From Mactra quadrangularis (Eukaryota > Mollusca > Bivalvia > Venerida > Mactridae), in the NCBI GenBank assembly GCA_025267735.1, contig CM046303.1, positions 38,763,380 to 38,827,379 of the forward strand: 64,000 nt of DNA, read 5' to 3'. The position numbers and the translations under genes are program-made. The notes beneath the pieces were generated by a model. It saw only the letters and a list, made by a program, of their open reading frames with translations. It did no database searches and was not told the origin of the DNA. Of the stretch, positions 23,115-34,972 are shown piece after piece (position 1 is the stretch's first letter; every line of letters begins with the position of its first letter).

Positions 23115-24126
23115 GTATTAGATTTTGCTTATTTGTTAACGAATATCCAAGGGAGCGGTTATTTAATGACTAGATATTGCTTTTTATTCACTAATTGACT
23201 GTATTTTATGAGTAAATTACTCTGCATTGTTGAAAACTGTTCTATGACCTCTTTTTTAAACTAGTTTTATAAGCTAAATTGATGCCTATTTTCATTTATA
23301 GTTGATTCTTACTTTAGAGCTGCAAAGATTCACCAGAATGTCGATTCAATGCGTTTCAGTATTTTTTATTTTGATTCAATTTTTTTGGATTTGATTCATT
23401 TACTAATATAATTTACTTCAAATATGCATTGATACATTTATTTGAGCTTAAAACTAAATAATATGATTAAATAAAAGTGTTACTGAAATTTGATAACACG
23501 AAACTCGAAAAACTGCTAAATTAATATTTGCTTTTTTCAAGTACGAAATGAATTGGGTACGAATGTTAAGGTCACAAAATGTAATTAATGTAATTTCGAC
23601 TAAATCATGTAGACAGCATGGAGCATAAATTGTATAAAGATGCAGTTCTTGATATACTACTTTACATATAACATAAACCTACACTGTGTAGGCAAACAAA
23701 TTTAAATTGGAATTACTAACATCAAAACTTGACTTGCGCCTGCAGAGCCTAAAAATTTTTGGTTTGTCAGAACATGTTAAATTCAATTTCACTGACCCAA
23801 TTAGTGTAGGATCGGGGAATTATAAATATATCTTCTGAACAGAGTTTCCAAGACGTTTTGCTTAAAATCGTAATGGAAAACTTAAGAGAAATGTAAAAAA
23901 GTGAAGGTATCAGTATCGGTCAGTATCGAATCAAAATCGAATTTCGATGTATTGAATCGAATCATTGCAGCCCTAGCTTTCTTAGTTAGAGCATGAATGT
24001 ATTGTTTTCTTGTAAGATAATTGTCTGGAAACTTGTAAGTTGAAACAGTGACTAAAATCTTTTTCAGCAGTGTTTTAAACATTCTATCTAGAATCCGGAA
24101 TGGGGCATACTTGCATGAATTTTGTT
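23115..24126. other. No gene recognised
   Basis: AT-rich sequence with short irregular TTGATTC-type repetition near 23340-23400 and its complement near 23920-23960. Nothing coding. Confidence 0.4.
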
Positions 24127-24409
24127 GTTTTATTTATTGGTGTCAACCCCGTGTCAACACAATTTAGGTCATTTTACGGCGTCCAGCGCACCTAACCTAG
24201 CTTTCCTGGACCATTGTCTATAACAAGTACTCACCTACCCTTCCACAAGGACGGAAACTTCTTCATATTATCTAATCAATAGAGGAAAATTGACATTGTC
24301 AAATTTTCATGGAAGGGTATAACCTCCTCGGATGGGATTCGTACCTACACCCCCTCAGGCACAAGAATCCAAATTCTGGCGTGCTACCAACTGCGCTATC
24401 AACCCAGGT
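24127..24409 (-). repeat. tRNA-derived SINE, family 1, diverged copy
   Basis: Matches 7328-7622 through most of its length (TTTACGGCGTCCAGCGCACC, CTACCCTTCCACAAGG, AAGGGTATAACCTCC). The B-box is worn (GGTACGAATCC on the minus strand) and small deletions are present, so it is older than the arm copies. Confidence 0.85.
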
Positions 24410-24604
24410 GAGTTTGTTCTGAAATGATTTCTACCGCTATTCTCCCTCATATCACTGATTCCTTATCATGCAGTGCAGTTGTCAGTCACTGACAAAATTA
24501 TGTGCCAAGTAACTGGTTAACAGTTAAATACAAATTTTCCAGGAAAGATGAGTACATGAGTTGACTGACCGACAAGTTGCGATTTATACAATGAGTTGTT
24601 TTAA
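24410..24604 (+). repeat. SINE family 2, headless copy
   Basis: Body sequence GTCAGTCACTGACAAAATTA, ACTGGTTAACAG and TTGACTGACCG matches 706-1008 from about residue 790 on. It starts exactly where the reversed family 1 SINE ends and terminates at a C-run (24612 on). The abutting arrangement may come from insertion of family 1 into the head of family 2. Confidence 0.65.
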
Positions 24605-24800
24605 CACATCCCTGCCCCCCCCCCCCCCGCAAAAATACAAACTAATATTTTCAAAAATAAAAGGCACTGTTTTCTTAATCAAACTATCAATTAAAATATT
24701 TTTTATATAATATTGTAGTCATAATAAACATTTACACATCGTGTTTCATGCTCAAATTTAGAATATTTGATTCTCAATAACTTTATTTTACTGTGTAATG

Positions 24801-24869
24801 CACAGGTGACAGACTCAATTTTTTCTCTATATTTACTATAATAAGGAAAAATTGAGTCTGTCACCTGTG
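24801..24869. repeat. Perfect 23 bp-arm palindrome
   Basis: Arms 24801-24823 (CACAGGTGACAGACTCAATT and three T) and 24847-24869 are perfect reverse complements around 23 A/T-rich bases. It could be a tiny fold-back element or a transcribed hairpin. Confidence 0.85.
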
Positions 24870-26572
24870 ATGTAATGTGTATTTTAATAAATCCAAAAAA
24901 ATACATTTGTCTTACCTGGGCAGATCCAGGATTTCTAGATGGGGGAATGAGCAAGCAGTCCAGAGATCCATAGGGCAAAGTCCTGGCTAGTGACCCATTA
25001 TTTTACTATGAACATGTAAAATGAATTCAATGGAGAGGAGAAATATAGCAATCATGGAAACTTAACTATATAATCTCAGTTGCGAACTTTTTCTTGGAGG
25101 GGTCCAAATTTTTTAACCGCATTATTGCAGACTAATGCATCAGGGACAATTGCTGTTTACCGGTACGTAAAACAATCCGCCAATTTGTAGTGTTTATTAG
25201 TAACTAAGCCTGGCATATCATTAAAGCTAACAATCAATGAAAATACAGGATTTTACTATGACAGTGACAAATATTTATTTGTTTAAAGGCCTTCGACCCA
25301 TACAAAATTACGATATTACATAATATAAACATACACTTTACATATGTGTACCTTTCATGTTATATCAGGGGCTACCACCCCCGAACCCCTGTTTTTTATG
25401 TTTTTAACGAGAAAAAAGCAACAGAAGTGCATCTGCTCTGACTGGTTAGGCATGCACAGAAGTGGTAAACAAACTCGTACCAGTTAACTGCAATCTAGCC
25501 ATGCAACATATTGAAATAATCTGGCATTAAACTATTTAACTGTAATTTACCTTGGTGGTCCAGTCAGGTTTCACTCTATCCTATGTTAACTGTATCCTAC
25601 TTTCTATGTTTAACTTAGTCTATATACTGTTTGTAGCAAACATTGGCTTCACCCATAGATCTCGACAGGTGCACTAGGATTATCATTACAATGCATCATG
25701 TCTGGTCTATGAATTTCACCAAGATATTTCAAATCATTCCCGATTTCACAAGACTTATTTGTCAAACCTTCAAGGCTTCAGTCCGGTATTTGTCATTTTG
25801 TTTGTTCATGTAAACATGTTTGTATCCGGTTTTTAACAGTGACACGTAGTTTTGTCGGTTTTAATCAGTAATACGTATGTTAATTCACATTTCTGCCAAG
25901 TATCAGTAATTTATTCCAATTATTTACTGTGATATTAACGATTTTCCAGCGAGAATTGTCACATATTGCAACTGTCCATTTTTAATTACTGTTTCCGGTG
26001 CGTTGCTATTAACAACGCTCTTTCTATTATACGGATCTATTATTCTAATCTACGGACATTTAGTATTTTAATGATTTATACAATATTTAAGTGTAAAAAC
26101 ACCAGAAATCATCGTTACAAGGTTATTATTATATTTCTTTTCCGATTTGATGTATTTTTCAGTATATTTTGCTGAATAATGGGCCGTTAAATTACTTAAG
26201 CGCAAATAGAGCGCAGTGCTGATGCAACATGTGACCTTTAGCATGACGGCGTAGCACAGTTTGTTGCACTGCTGCACTTTCGCGACGTTTGTTGTCCCTC
26301 TGATACTGTGTAGCACTTGCTGCACAGGGAGCACTATGTAAGTCCAGGCCTGTGCCGCAGTCCATGAAATCAGCACTTACTCCCAAAGTATGTGCACATT
26401 GTTCTTTTGTAGATTGAACTTAAAACTTTTTTGTCATTTTGTTGCTTAGGCCTACTTTTCTAAATTATTTTTATAGATCTAGTAACTACGTATACTTCAT
26501 TATTTAACTGGTATTGTTTGTTTTTTAAACCCTTTTTGACATTGTTGTACCAGGGATATTTCGCTAGGGATA
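24870..26572. other. No gene confirmed
   Basis: Mostly unassigned. At 25366-25400 CAGGGGCTACCACCCCCGAAC resembles 35008-35045. At 26192-26386 two overlapping minus-strand frames pass through a less AT-rich patch with cysteine-rich, unrecognisable translations. Confidence 0.4.
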
Positions 26573-26880
26573 TTTTACTGGGCGGATACAAGACTTTTCC
26601 AGGGGGGAATGTAATATATTGAATCTAAAATTTCTTATTGGTTATTAACAACGTTCCGCCATTCAAGGCTTCCTCAGATATGAACAACGGAGGTCATAAA
26701 CAATATTAATAATGGAAATACATAACCATTTAACCTATGTTAAGCACACAAGAAAAAATACTAGAAATACTACTTTAAAATGATTTACACTCAAGATATA
26801 CACTAAATCGACAGGTACATTTTGGAGATTCTAGGGGGGGGGGGGGCGGACCCCTGACCCACCGCTAGATCTGCCTATTC
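26573..26880. mobile_element. Possible worn hAT-like element
   Basis: GGGCGGATACAAGAC at 26580 and a right end near 26872 (on the minus strand GGCAGATCTAGCGG, then GGTCAGGGGTCCG and a long C/G run) resemble CAGGGGCGGATCTAG-type hAT termini. Both ends are incomplete and no target duplication is visible. Confidence 0.3.
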
Positions 26881-26964
26881 ATGCATTGTAAGCCAGTCTT
26901 GTTATTTATTGATGTTGTAGCGTGTGAAAATATTTTGACATTAATATATCTTTTAGAGGTATAA

Positions 26965-27459
26965 TAGGAGAGACCGGGGCTGGATGGTACACTTTTCATA
27001 TTTATAAGTTTGTTTTAAGATGCTATATATAATGCCAATGTGGTTTTAAATACTGATAAGGTACAACACAACTCTATGTTATTGCGTTTTTGTAAGATTA
27101 AAAACATTTGAATGTTACCAAAGAAACAGAGGACATCGATCGTTTAATGAAACAATTTATTTGTCCCAACTTTTTCCAGTCTCGGGGCAGGTTGGTACAA
27201 GGCATAGGATAAGTTGGTGCAAGATAAAACCAGTGCTAATAGTCATATTGTTAACTTGGAGACACTCATTTCATTTCCATGCTTGTACAGTAATAACTCT
27301 GAACAAATGCTATACTAAGTCCACAGGAGCTCTTAAGAGGGAATTTTCGTAGTATGATATAAAATGTCAAGCTCCTGTGCTCTGTCCTTAATACAATATT
27401 GATCATATGGTCTGTATCAACCTAGCTGTCCCGTGCACCAACCCACCCAATCTCCCCTA
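26965..27459. mobile_element. ~495 bp MITE with GGGGAGA-type ends
   Basis: Left AGGAGAGACCGGGGCTGGAT and GGTACAC; right, on the opposite strand, TAGGGGAGATTGGGTGGGTT and GGTGCACGGG. Flanks are AT-rich (ATAAT on both sides). An internal GGCAGGTTGGTACAAGGC echoes the end motif. No coding sequence. Confidence 0.55.
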
Positions 27460-30400
27460 AATATAATATTTCATGAGCGATAGAAAAAACTGAAAATTAT
27501 TGATACATTATAAAAGAACTTAATTTTACATGTTTGATCTTGACGACAACGATTATAAACAAATTAGTAATTGTTTTAGTAACTTTAATTCCGGAAGTAA
27601 AACTCTGTGCTTTGGGAACGAAACTCTGGGATGTTGTTTTTATGTCAAATTTCGTCAATTATTACAATCTAATGGATCTAACAAAATAAAGAAACTTTGT
27701 GAAAATGTTCATGTGATTTATAATTCATTTTACAAACTATAGAGGAAACATTAATCAACAATATTTTCTATTCTGGATGTCTAAAAAGTGAGGATGTTTT
27801 ACATTGAAACTCATCAACTAGATGCCTATGGCTAGTATGAGTGACAACAATCATGAACATTACCTGACGAAGAACATACTTTTGGTTTGAACTTTATATC
27901 GGACAAGCACAGAGGACTGAGTATGCATAGGTATGGTCCTTTATATTTGCGACCTGTCTTTACATGTCTGAATTCTGTGCTTTGTCATATACAACATGAT
28001 GAAAGTTGGTGATATTACTCATGTAACATTGAGGTAAGATCATTTCAAGGTTCTAATACTCTTATCATTTTTACTTCATATAAAGGATGGATCTAGAATG
28101 CTCATGTTAAAATCATAATTGGGAATCTGGAATTTATTATATTTTTGGAAGACCCTGTAATGACTGGACATGATCTTACATTATTTTATTTAGAAGGTCA
28201 TAAGACATCATCATGATCATGTTATTTAATGAAAACAAGTCAGTGTGACTCAATTTACCTTGTACCTTATAGTCACTTCTGAAAGCCTTACTGTATTACA
28301 TTTATACATCTTAACAAATATTTGCTTTAATAAGAAGGTCTCTATGAATTACTTAATCTACATGTACATTGCATCAGATAAATGACTTAAAGTGTTTTGT
28401 TTGTTTATAACCTTCTTATCTGAGACTAGATAACATTCACTCTAGGGGTCCTGCATAGAAAGGGACAGTTGGATTATATACACTGTTAGCTGATTGGCTG
28501 AGGTCTATAGTTACACTGTGATATCTAAGGGAGAAATCATATTTTTTCTTAAAAACCAAAACACTGAAAATACTAATTTGAATTACATGTTTTCACAGAG
28601 CATTTTATTATGAAGGCCTATAGATATATATCCGAGTCAGTAAAAAATCTTTATAGATTATGGAGTAGATGGGCACTGTTCAAAATATTATTTAATTTAC
28701 ATTATTTATGTTTTAGTCTTTAAATATATTAGATCTACATATTTATAAAACAAGGTCATTTTTACAATAATTATAATACTATTTAAGGCGTTAAAAGTAA
28801 AGTACATAATTATATCCAAAATTTATCACTAGACTTATGATCAGTGCATTCAAAACAAATCAACTAAATAAATGCACTATGAACTTAATAATGATATATA
28901 TTGTATGTATAATGTCAAAAGATCTTCTTGACTAAATCAAATGTATAAAAAATCTGCAAATAACTTAGCAACTACCAATCTAATATGATATAATATATCA
29001 GTGGTAAAAGTCTACTACTCTCCATATATGTATTTTTATAACTTGGACCAGTGCCAAATAATAGAAAAGAACACATTGTATATAGCTAATGTAAGCATCA
29101 TTTAAACTTTGATAGAGACTATATATATACATGTATAAAGATACAGACTATATATGACTAGCATAGCAAAGATCTGATAAGAGATATTGTTTTGTAAGAA
29201 TGTATTTATACATTAATATTTTGAGGCTGAAAGAAAACCCTATCAGTCTGATAGGAAAATTATATATTCATGTGTATAATATACATGTTATTATTTTCAA
29301 TACATGTATTTGATGAACAAAATCTCAGAGAATGACTTTATATTTACAGCATTTTATACAAATTACATTGCAGACAACTTGTATCTCATGATACCTCTGG
29401 ATGATCATAATCATTATAAATAATCTTAAAATATATTAATGAATTTTCTTATTTACATTGATAATTCAGTAATTGCTCATAGATGACTATTATTATAATT
29501 TCAGTGATGTAGAAAATGAATTGAGTTTCTTTTTTGCATTGTTTCATTTTTTTTTTTTGATTTTTACAACTACATACATCATTTATGTACATATTATTAT
29601 AAAATAACTAGTATTATGTTTTTGCTTTTTTCAAAATAAGTTTGGTGTAAATCTTAAATGCTGTATATCAAATTGAACAGACAGAATTGTAAATTACTAA
29701 TAATAAATCTAATCAATTAACCACTGAAAGAAGAAGCTGTCAAAATTGTTACTATGGCAACCAGCTGATATCCCAGGTTCAACAGTCTATTTATAGCTAC
29801 AGATCTTAGATGAGATAAGCTGATTAAGACTAATTGTTTAATACTATGTATAGATATACAGACTGTGTAATATAATGTCAGAGAGTAGATCTTATTTAAA
29901 GATAAAGCAATAGTTTAGTCTTATTTTAGCTACTATATTTATTTAACTTATTGTTAGATAAACCCTATGATGATTAGACTGTTAGCCAATATGTGTTTAT
30001 GAAAAACAGAACTTGCTCTCACAAACTTAGCAGAATATTATATTATGCTATTATGTATAATTATTTTTTCTGATGAAACTAGAATAAAGTAAAATGTATA
30101 CTGGTATGTATATAGATAAAATTGAATTTGTTCAGTGAACTATAGTGATAATGTCACCTGCAGAGTGTAAATATTGTCTTCATTGGCCTCTCCACAAATA
30201 TACACTAAATAAAACATTTATTTTTTCTTGTCTGAAACAATAGAAGCACTTGATTGATACACTTATAAACTAAAATATTATCACCGAAATGCCCCAGACA
30301 CTCCTGGTAATTGAAACGTTTGAAGTACATGGTTTTCCATACAGTAAAAGCTTCTGTAATTCTTCACTTGTTTTTTATAACATGAATTCCTGTATGCTTC

Positions 30401-30865
30401 TCCAGTAACAACTGAATAGTAGTTCAATTTGTGAATTGGTACACATGAATCACGGTTAGGGTCAGATTGCCACTAGCTCAACAATCCACAGCCTTTATCT
30501 TTTTGATTACATTTTATAATTGAATCATTTGACTATTTCATTACCTCAACTTAAATTGTGTTAAATATATTTTGTAAATTTATCATGATTATGTTTTATT
30601 AAGTGTCCACAGTCACAACAGTGAACTACTGATTTGAATTGATTTTTTTTACAAACCAAATCAGGTTTGTCTAACTTGTGTAAATAGTAGGCTTCTAGTA
30701 CATTTAAAGGAGAAATTTACAAACATTGCCTTAAGTTAATTCAAGCACTAGCCAGAATAATCATGCTACTAGTGGGCTAGTTATAGTTAAGGTGAAGACT
30801 AATCTTGTAGGGAGTTATTATGCAAAATTACCTGAGAAAATATATGTATTTGGTTTTCAATAATT
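27460..30865. other. Long AT-rich stretch without genes
   Basis: About 3.4 kb with no domain-bearing frame, clear tandem array or long inverted repeat. The 27530-27742 plus frame (70 codons) is not recognised. The stretch could be intron or intergenic DNA upstream of the transposase remnant. Confidence 0.45.
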
Positions 30866-31275
30866 CCTGTATCTATGTATGCTAGTCCTGGAGTTAGGCT
30901 AGTGGGTTAAGTTGATGACTGCCATCTTAATTTTTTTCAGGCACTAGGTCCAATAATAATGTTATGAATTTCAAGGCAAAATCATTAGCGGTAGTTAGCT
31001 TGATCGTATAAATCAAGTAGATTTCCCAAGCCTGTATCTATCTATGTATGCTAGTCCTGGGGTCAGGCTAGTGGGTTAAGTTGATGACTGCCATCTTAAA
31101 TTTTCTCAAGCAGGTCCATTGATTATGTTATGAAGTTCAAAGCAAAATTATTAGCTAGCCCGATTGTATGAATAAAGTAGATTTCACAAGCCTGTATCTA
31201 TGTAAGCTTGTCCTGGGGTCAGACTAGTTGGTAAAGTTGATGACTGCCATCTTAAATTTTCTCAAGCAGGTCTTA
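30866..31275. repeat. Three tandem ~160 bp repeats
   Basis: CCTGTATCTATGTATGCTAG, CCTGGGGTCAGGCTAGTGGG and GTTGATGACTGCCATCTTAA recur from 30866, 31031 and 31191 (165 and 160 base steps). Units are imperfect; the second and third share TTCTCAAGCAGGTC. Confidence 0.85.
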
Positions 31276-31321
31276 TATGAACCTATATAAACATGATTTG
31301 GTTTACTTTGTTTGAATTTTA

Positions 31322-31490
31322 CTCCATGGCATCACTGTATAGGTCATGTCAAGGCAGTCAGCCCACCTACTCACTGATCCCGGAAAAGTTAAATCTCTGT
31401 AGAGGCATATATCTGTCCATGACCTTCTTGGGAATCAAAACAAGGACCCTTGATCAGTATACTACCAACTGAGCTAGCAGGATGGGCTTT
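31322..31490 (-). repeat. tRNA-derived SINE, family 2 (minus copy)
   Basis: On the minus strand: an A-box-like CTAGCTCAGTTGGTAG, a B-box-like TTTTGATTCCC, then AGTGAGTAGGTGGGCTGACT as in 706-1008. This copy has the better A-box of the family. It lies just upstream of the transposase exon. Confidence 0.75.
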
Positions 31491-31605
31491 ATAAACATGA
31501 TCAACCTTTCTTCTGTTAATGATGATCAGTATTAAGAGATTATGATTTTTGATTTAGTATGTTTATTCAATCATTGACCTTAGACTTGGTACCTTTTATT
31601 TTGTA

Positions 31606-32805
31606 GGGAGAAAGCGCAGTCCACAGAAGCTATTGTCATCAGCTGTACCAACACTGTTTCAATGGACGAAACCCAAAACCCCATCAGATATAAGTCGTAG
31701 TGAACGGCTGTTTGTGAGAGAAAGTCGTAAAAGAAAAAGGGAGTCAGATGTTGTTCGACAATTAGAGGTCAAGTTTTCTCAGCCTTTAGATGTTATTGAG
31801 AAGATAGTTCCAGCCACGGATGATGACATCTTATTCACAGCTGTTCCATTAAAAATGAATAGAGACTGTGCTTCACAAACAGAAGCAAAACCAATGTTTG
31901 ACATTGATAACTTTGTCAATGACAATGAAGGAATTCTTTTTTACACTGGGTTGGAAAATTACATGAAATTCATGTTTATATTAAATACACTTGGACCTGC
32001 AGCTTTTAATCTTACGTATTTATACCACAATGTCACATCTATCTCCATACCAAATCAATTGTTCATAACACTAATGAAACTTAGAAGAAACATGACTCAT
32101 TTTGAACTATCAAGAATGTTAACATATCAGAAGGAAGTGTTAAAAATGTAGTATATAAATGGATATTATTTATGTCAAAACAGTGGCGTGAAATTGATAT
32201 TTGGCCATCACGGAACTTAGTACGCTACTTTTCCCCTTCAGACTTTAAATCAAAATTTCCTACAACATGTGTAATAATTGATGGAACCGAGTGTCCCATA
32301 AAAAAACCGAAGGCCCCAAGAGCTCAACAGGCAACATATTCAACCTATAAAAACAGGAATACTGTAAAAACTTTAATAGGTGCTTCACCAGGTGGGGTCA
32401 TAACATATATATCTCCTTAAAGGCTTTATATGGTGGATCTACTATACTAGTGACTAGTGACAAATAGTTGAACGCAGTGCTTTATTCACCATGTGTGATC
32501 CTGGAGATTCTATCATGGCTGACAAAGGATTTAACGCGCAAGATTTGTTTGCACCAAATCATGTGACAATTAATGTTCCAACATTCTTTAAAAAAAAGAA
32601 CAGACTGTCAGGAAAAGTTGTTATGAAGGACCGGCGAATATCCAATAAAAGAGTACATATAGAGCGTTTAATTGGTTTAGGAAAAACTTATAAAATATTG
32701 TGTCATCCAATGTCTGGTACTGATGCTAAAGTATCATCAGATATTATATTTATTTGTTTCATGCTTTGCAATTTTAGACCAAGAATTATTTCAATAAATG
32801 CATGA
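31606..32805 (+). pseudogene. Decayed THAP-DDE_Tnp_4 (PIF/Harbinger-like) transposase
   Basis: The frame opens after a TTTATTTTGTAG acceptor-like site at 31606. It starts with the tail of a THAP zinc domain, recognisable by its final AVPTLF motif. A helix-turn-helix of the HTH_Tnp_4 type follows (about 32050-32165). Then comes a DDE_Tnp_4 nuclease core: IDGTE (first acidic residue, about 32278), TYSTYKNRNTVKTLIG, MADKGF (second aspartate, about 32515) and HIERLIG (glutamate, about 32655). A one-base deletion near 32114 shifts frame before ISEGSVKNVV. Between 32415 and 32475 a frame change, an ACTAGTG duplication and a TAG break it. The first THAP exon with its C2CH ligands was not found upstream. 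In life it would cut and paste DNA; here it is inactive. Confidence 0.85.
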
Positions 32806-32839
32806 ATTCAATATTGAAAGTTGAAGTGCATTCAATTTT

Positions 32840-33607
32840 TAGCTCGACTTTACGTAGTAATGTAGAGCTCTCCTACTTGCCCCGGCGTCCGCGTCGACCT
32901 TTCTGATTAAAGTTTTTGTGCAGTAAAATACTTTCTTCTATATCTTTGTTATTTCTTAAGATACTAACTTCAAACTTTATATGTTCCTTACTATCAACCC
33001 CATCTCATGTGACAAGGTATATAACTCCAAACACATTTCTTTCAGAATTATCTCCCCTTGAACTGATTGAAGTTCTTGTGCACAGATTAAAGTTTTTGTG
33101 CAGTAAAATACTTTCTTCTATATCTTTGATATTTCTTAAGATATTAACTTCAAACTTTAAATATATGCTTCTTATTATCAACCACATCTCATGTGACAAG
33201 GTTCATAAATCTAAATATATTTTTTCAGAATTATCTCCCCTTGAACTTAGAGTTTTCTTTCAAAAATGTTTGTTTTTACTGCAACTGTTTTATTCCTTTA
33301 GGTATTGACTTCAAACTTTAAATGTACATCCCTTATTATCAACCACATCTCATGTGACAAGGTATATAACTTCAAATATATTTTTTCAGAATTATCTCCC
33401 CTTGAACTTAGAGTTTTCTTAAAAAAATTTTGTTTTTACTGCAACTGTTTTATTTTTTAAGGTATTGACTTCAAACTTTAAATATATGTTTCTTATTATC
33501 AACCACATCTCATGTGACTAGGTTTATAACTCCTTATACATATTTTTTACTCCTGTGACAAACACTAACTAAGTCGAGCATGCTGTCTCCTCTGACAGCT
33601 CTTGTTA
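32840..33607 (+). repeat. Bivalve-type repeat with four ~160-184 bp units
   Basis: Starts AGCTCGACTTTACGTAGTAA and GCCCCGGCGTCCGCGTCGAC, and ends TAAGTCGAGCATGCTGTCTC and CTGACAGCTCTTG, so AGCTCGACT/AGTCGAGC forms short inverted ends. Inside, ATCAACCNCATCTCATGTGAC recurs at 32993, 33177, 33338 and 33498. I recall similar repeats from bivalve genomes; no transposase. The frame at 32916-33308 is a translation of these units, not a gene. Confidence 0.75.
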
Positions 33608-34189
33608 AGTTGTATAATGTTAGTGAGAACATAATATATATTTTAGTCTGAAATTTATACTTATGCCTTGAACACCTGAATTCTTCATTTATTTTTTTCT
33701 CTAAAATGTATAAGTTTCTGAAGTTTATGTGTGTTATTTACACATTGTACATGTATGTGTAAATTTTACTGTGTATACATTAAAAATAATTTGATAAAAA
33801 CACATTTGAAGCATAAGTTTCAGACTCAAACAATCATAACATGCTACAGTGTATACTTTCCTATTACAGATCTATACTATCATCAAATAAAAATTAAAAT
33901 AATAAGATGGAGTTTAACAATTGTATTTATTTTTGATGACCAAATATTATTTATAAAATCTTTGTACATCACATGCATGACCAACAAGACAATGAACATG
34001 TATTTTCTCTTTTATAAACAAATGTGCATGTTTTGTGAAAACTTTAAGGCCACAACAAGTTGATCATATGTTCTACGGCTTTTTTTAAAGAAAATGCCGC
34101 AAGCAAGCAAAGAAAATGAAACTTAATTCACTTGCTTTTTATAGCTTTATATGGTTTGACCAAATTTTTATGAACAAGCGAGGTAATAA
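33608..34189. other. No gene recognised
   Basis: AT-rich, no supported feature. The 110-codon frame at 33731-34063 is low-complexity and rich in I, K, Y and F. Confidence 0.4.
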
Positions 34190-34915
34190 AAAAAACAATA
34201 TAGAAATATTTAGGGAACCTTGGCTGGGCTCTCGGCCGGGGTATCAGCGGGCTCCGCGGGCCTTCTGCCGGGGTCTACGCGGCCTACCGCGGACATCGGT
34301 CTTTGTTGCTGGATATCAGTGGTGACAAGCTCGGGACACCGGGGAAAGCCCGGCTGGGCACTTGGCCTCGCTTGAATCAGCGGAGGATGGCTTAGTTCCG
34401 TGGGGAAACCTCGGCTGGGCACCCGGCCGCGGCTAAGGCCGGCTCTGCGGGTATTTTGCTTGGGATTTCAGCAAAGGCAAGTACGGGTCACTGGGGTATG
34501 CATTTTATGTTGGTCCCAACCCGTTTCCAGACCAAAAAAAGTGCAAGTCGTAATTTTATTTTTGTTATATTAGTCCAGACGGCTTGGGACACCGGCAGGT
34601 GGCTCATTTCAGCGGGGAAACATCGGATGGGCACTCGGCCAACGCGGCCTGCCGCGGACATCAGTCTTTCTCACTGGATTTCAGCGGAGACAAGCACGGG
34701 ACACCGGGGTAAGATCGGCTGGGCACTCGGCCGCGCTGGAATCAGCGTAGGCCGGCTAAGTTCCGCAGGGAAACCTCCGCTGGGCACCCGACCGCAGCTT
34801 CAGTGGGCTCGGCGGGTCTTTTGCCGGGGATTTCAGCGGAGGCAAGCACGGGACACCCGGGTAGACCTCGGATGGTGGTTCCAACCCGTTTCCACACCAA
34901 AAAAAATGCAAAGTA
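34190..34915. repeat. GC-rich tandem duplication, two ~365 bp units
   Basis: A sharp GC-rich island in AT-rich DNA. GGGACACCGGGG starts at 34333 and 34698; GCGGACATC recurs near 34290 and 34655; CCAACCCGTTTCCA with an A-run recurs near 34517 and 34880. Shorter motifs (GGCTGGGCAC, TTTCAGCGGA) repeat within each unit. Frames through it (34210-34422 minus, 34456-34971 plus) are rich in G, R, P, S and W as expected for translated GC repeats. It could be a MITE-derived minisatellite. Confidence 0.8.
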
Positions 34916-34972
34916 AAGAAATCATGAACTGCTTCTACCATCAGATTCTGACGACTCCGATATGTAAATAAG
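34913..34972 (+). repeat. Short dispersed repeat, copy 1
   Basis: AAAGAAATCATGAACTGCTTCTACC, then CATCAGATTCTGACGACTCC; recurs at 39549-39604 with a few differences. Copy 1 directly follows the GC-rich island, copy 2 precedes a GGCTTTCAGGCC hairpin. Likely a shared terminus of one repeat family. Confidence 0.7.

Noticed and set aside
24703..24978. 91-codon minus-strand frame
   Set aside because: Runs through the 23 bp-arm palindrome and simple sequence; no motif.
32916..33308. 130-codon frame
   Set aside because: Translation of the ~160-184 bp tandem units; the protein repeats with the DNA.
34456..34971. 171-codon frame
   Set aside because: Lies across the GC-rich duplication; composition follows the DNA repeat and both strands are open, as expected when stops are rare in GC-rich DNA.
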